A stretch of 64,000 nucleotides of DNA, from assembly GCA_025357835.1 (NCBI GenBank), contig JANYLM010000143.1, positions 1 through 64,000 on the forward strand, in the 5' to 3' direction. Positions 62,210-64,000 of the stretch are shown piece by piece. The stretch's first letter is position 1, and each line of letters starts with the position of its first letter. This DNA comes from Gammaproteobacteria bacterium. Lineage in GTDB: Bacteria > Pseudomonadota > Gammaproteobacteria > Steroidobacterales > Steroidobacteraceae. Below the pieces are notes generated by a model, which searched no databases, was not told where the DNA came from, and was given only the letters and a program-made list of their open reading frames with translations. The position numbers were made by a program, and so were the translations under genes.

Positions 62210-63553
62210 CCGTGAAGGCGCCGTCCCCGGTATCCACGACGTCCCCGCCAAGGGAACCCCGGCCATCGCCGCCGCTTCCACAGTCAGAGCCACCAGATCC
62301 TCTTTCTCAAGGTGATGCACGTCCTGCTTGCCGCAGGCGCGCGCAATGGTGGTCAATTCCATGTTCACGGTCTTCAGATAATTCTTCAGTCGCTTAGCGC
62401 CCACCGCGGGGTCCAGGCGCAGTTCGAGCGCCGCATCCTGCGTAGTCACTCCCACTGGGCACTTACCCGTATGACAGTGGTGGCAGAACCCGGGCGCGGT
62501 GCCGAGCCGCGCATAATCTTCGACCGCGGACACGTGCTGGCCGCCCGTAATATAAGAATCGCTGTTGCAGCCCAGAGCCACCAGCACGCCCTGCCCGATC
62601 GCCACCGCATCCGCGCCCATGGCCAAGGCCTTGGCCACGTCCGCGCCGCTGCGGATGCCTCCTGAAATCACCAATTGCACGGTGCCGCGCATATTGAGAT
62701 CGTCCAATGCATCGACGGCCTGGCGCAGCGCGGCCAGCGTGGGTATTCCCACATGCTCGATGAACACGGTCTGCGTCGCCGCCGTGCCGCCCTGCATGCC
62801 GTCCACCACGATGACATCAGCGCCGGCGTGGACCGCCAACTTCACATCGTTGAACACCCTCGTGGCGCCGACCTTGACGTAAATCGGCTTTTCCCAATCG
62901 GTGATCTCGCGCAGCTCCTTGATCTTGATCACCAGATCATCCGGCCCAGTCCAGTCCGGATGCCGCGAAGCCGAGCGCTGATCGACACCTTCCGGCAGAG
63001 TGCGCATGCGCGCCACTCGCGGATTGACCTTCTGACCCAGGAGCATGCCGCCGCCGCCGGGCTTGGCGCCCTGGCCAATGACGATTTCAATGGCATCCGC
63101 GCGCCGCACATCGTCCGGATCGAAGCCATAGCGCGATGGCAGACATTGATATACCAATGTTTTCGAGGATGCCCGCTCCTCCGCGGTCATGCCGCCGTCG
63201 CCGGTGGTTGTCGACGTGCCTACTTCGGTTGCGGCACGACCCAACGCATCCTTCACCCGCGCCGATAGTGCCCCAAAGCTCATGCCGGCGACGGTGATGG
63301 GAATGGCCAGCTCCACCGGACGGGTGGCGAAGCGCGTACCTAGCACAGTCTTCGTTACGCAGCGTTCTCGATAGCCCTCGAGGGGATAGCGCGACAGCGA
63401 GGCGGCAAGGAACAGCAAGTCGTCGAAATTCGGGACGCGGCGCTTGGCGCCCAGGCCCCGAATCTCGTACAGACCGCTGGCCGCGGCGCGTTGAATGTAG
63501 TCAATGGTCGATCGATCGAAACCGGCCGATTCCTCGAGCTGTGGGCCCGTCAT
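62204..63553 (-). CDS. FMN-binding glutamate-synthase-like protein (GlxD/MgsC type)
   Basis: Stand-alone version of the FMN/Fe-S synthase domain of GltB, 449 residues. MSFGALSARVKDALGRAATE and GQGAKPGGGGMLLGQKVNPR, GADVIVVDGMQGGTAATQTV and ISGGIRSGADVAKALAMGAD are standard, and FCHHCHTGKCPVGVTTQ carries the 3Fe-4S Cys. In methylotrophs such proteins with GlxB and GlxC form N-methylglutamate synthase; in other bacteria the amide product is unknown. ATG at 63553 follows the glxC stop by two bases. Confidence 0.88.
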   Translation of the reverse strand: MTGPQLEESAGFDRSTIDYIQRAAASGLYEIRGLGAKRRVPNFDDLLFLAASLSRYPLEGYRERCVTKTVLGTRFATRPVELAIPITVAGMSFGALSARVKDALGRAATEVGTSTTTGDGGMTAEERASSKTLVYQCLPSRYGFDPDDVRRADAIEIVIGQGAKPGGGGMLLGQKVNPRVARMRTLPEGVDQRSASRHPDWTGPDDLVIKIKELREITDWEKPIYVKVGATRVFNDVKLAVHAGADVIVVDGMQGGTAATQTVFIEHVGIPTLAALRQAVDALDDLNMRGTVQLVISGGIRSGADVAKALAMGADAVAIGQGVLVALGCNSDSYITGGQHVSAVEDYARLGTAPGFCHHCHTGKCPVGVTTQDAALELRLDPAVGAKRLKNYLKTVNMELTTIARACGKQDVHHLEKEDLVALTVEAAAMAGVPLAGTSWIPGTAPSRL

Positions 63554-63555
63554 GG

Positions 63556-64000
63556 TCAATACTCCTGATTGGCATCGGCGTGCCAGTGATAGAGACTCTT
63601 CGCTGAGGCCACGCGCCTGAATTCCGCGGGATCGTGAGCAAGTCCAGATTGCACCAGCAAACCCTTCAGAGCGGCGCAATCGGCGTCGGTCATCGGTTCA
63701 AAGCGGGCGTCGGCGCCGAGGGAGCGCACCTTGCCGCGCACGTAGATGACCGCTTCATACAGTGAATCGCCCAGCGCGTCTTCCGCGTCACCGCAAATCA
63801 CGATCCGGCCGGCCTGCGCCATAAAGGCGGAAAAGCTGCCGACGCTGCCGCCCACCACGATGTCGGCGCCCTTGAGGGAAATTCCACAGCGCAGCGACGC
63901 ATCGCCGTCGATGATCAACAGGCCGCCGTGCGCGGAGGCGCCGGCGGCCGTGGACGCAAAGCCCCTGACATGCACGCGGCCGGACATCATGTTTTCGGCG
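63556..64000 (-). CDS. GltB C-terminal-domain-like protein GlxC/MgsB type, 5' end outside the window
   Basis: The visible 147 residues form the right-handed beta-helix (GXGXG) domain of glutamate synthase: LLIIDGDASLRCGISLKGAD, IVVGGSVGSFSAFMAQAG, VICGDAEDALGDSLYEAVI. The frame continues past the right edge, and the family is usually about 230 residues, so the start lies outside. It is directly upstream of glxD. A GlxB-type amidotransferase gene would be expected next. Confidence 0.85.
   Translation of the reverse strand, partial: AENMMSGRVHVRGFASTAAGASAHGGLLIIDGDASLRCGISLKGADIVVGGSVGSFSAFMAQAGRIVICGDAEDALGDSLYEAVIYVRGKVRSLGADARFEPMTDADCAALKGLLVQSGLAHDPAEFRRVASAKSLYHWHADANQEY

Noticed and set aside
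1-64000. CRISPR array, insertion sequence, prophage or integron
   Set aside because: No regularly spaced repeats, transposase, integrase or terminal inverted repeats were seen on either strand.

Overview
The window is about 60-65% GC by eye, densely coded and free of insertion sequences, rRNA and CRISPR arrays. Its gene content points to a chromosomal segment of a free-living, ubiquinone-using, aerobic gammaproteobacterium: rplM-rpsI, coq7, a CRP/Vfr-type regulator, divergent pmbA/yjgA, and holA-nadD-rsfS-rlmH-maf-rng-yhdP-nit2-tldD. The mix of core genes with TonB receptors, aryl-CoA catabolism and iron genes suggests a relative of Steroidobacterales, Nevskiales or Xanthomonadales. That placement is inference, not a phylogenetic result.

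Layout. Positions 1-14 kb hold housekeeping genes: a 21-residue Lys/Ala peptide, rpiA, kup, tRNA-Gln(CUG), rpsI-rplM, coq7, a CRP-like regulator with an acidic tail, rpe-djlA, purC, a YihY-type protein, pmbA, yjgA, purE-purK and an ExeA-type ATPase fused to an FHA domain. Positions 14-18.5 kb hold small hypothetical proteins, an exported M28 peptidase, an acyltransferase and a methyltransferase. Positions 18.6-29.5 kb form one long minus-strand run (holA to tldD) with several stop/start overlaps. Positions 29.6-34 kb hold a nitronate monooxygenase, an enoyl-CoA hydratase, and a SulP transporter coupled to a ParB-like nuclease gene that follows a decayed MarR gene.

Positions 34.3-48.8 kb are the accessory centrepiece: a TonB-dependent receptor facing a minus-strand catabolic cluster. 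The cluster encodes a two-subunit indolepyruvate-ferredoxin-oxidoreductase-type enzyme (iorA-iorB), a fused flavin monooxygenase/old-yellow-enzyme of the 2-aminobenzoyl-CoA (or salicylyl-CoA) class, an SDR, a MarR regulator, an enoyl-CoA hydratase, an acyl-CoA dehydrogenase, a RidA-type imine hydrolase and a separate old yellow enzyme. A second MarR gene diverges from iorA. I read it as a route taking an aryl 2-oxoacid (indolic, possibly isatinate-like) to an aryl-CoA, then dearomatising and deaminating it and degrading it by beta-oxidation-type steps. No CoA ligase is present; the ior enzyme could supply the thioester directly.

Positions 49-62 kb hold a chemoreceptor, feoA-feoB with a Cys-rich Feo partner behind a Fur-like box, a HIT-pip-GNAT set, and a small redox locus. 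In that locus a membrane protein with heme-like His spacing and a flavinylation-motif protein sit behind a promoter whose -10 lies in a Fur-like box, with an ApbE flavin transferase and a MASE1 histidine kinase next door; a Fur-controlled ferric reductase is a reasonable hypothesis. The window ends with an exported metallo-beta-lactamase-fold hydrolase and glutamate-synthase-like glxD/glxC genes, the latter cut by the window edge.

Start codons were re-chosen from ribosome-binding sites and stop/start overlaps where longer open frames were misleading. All functional calls rest on motif recognition by eye; no database search was run.
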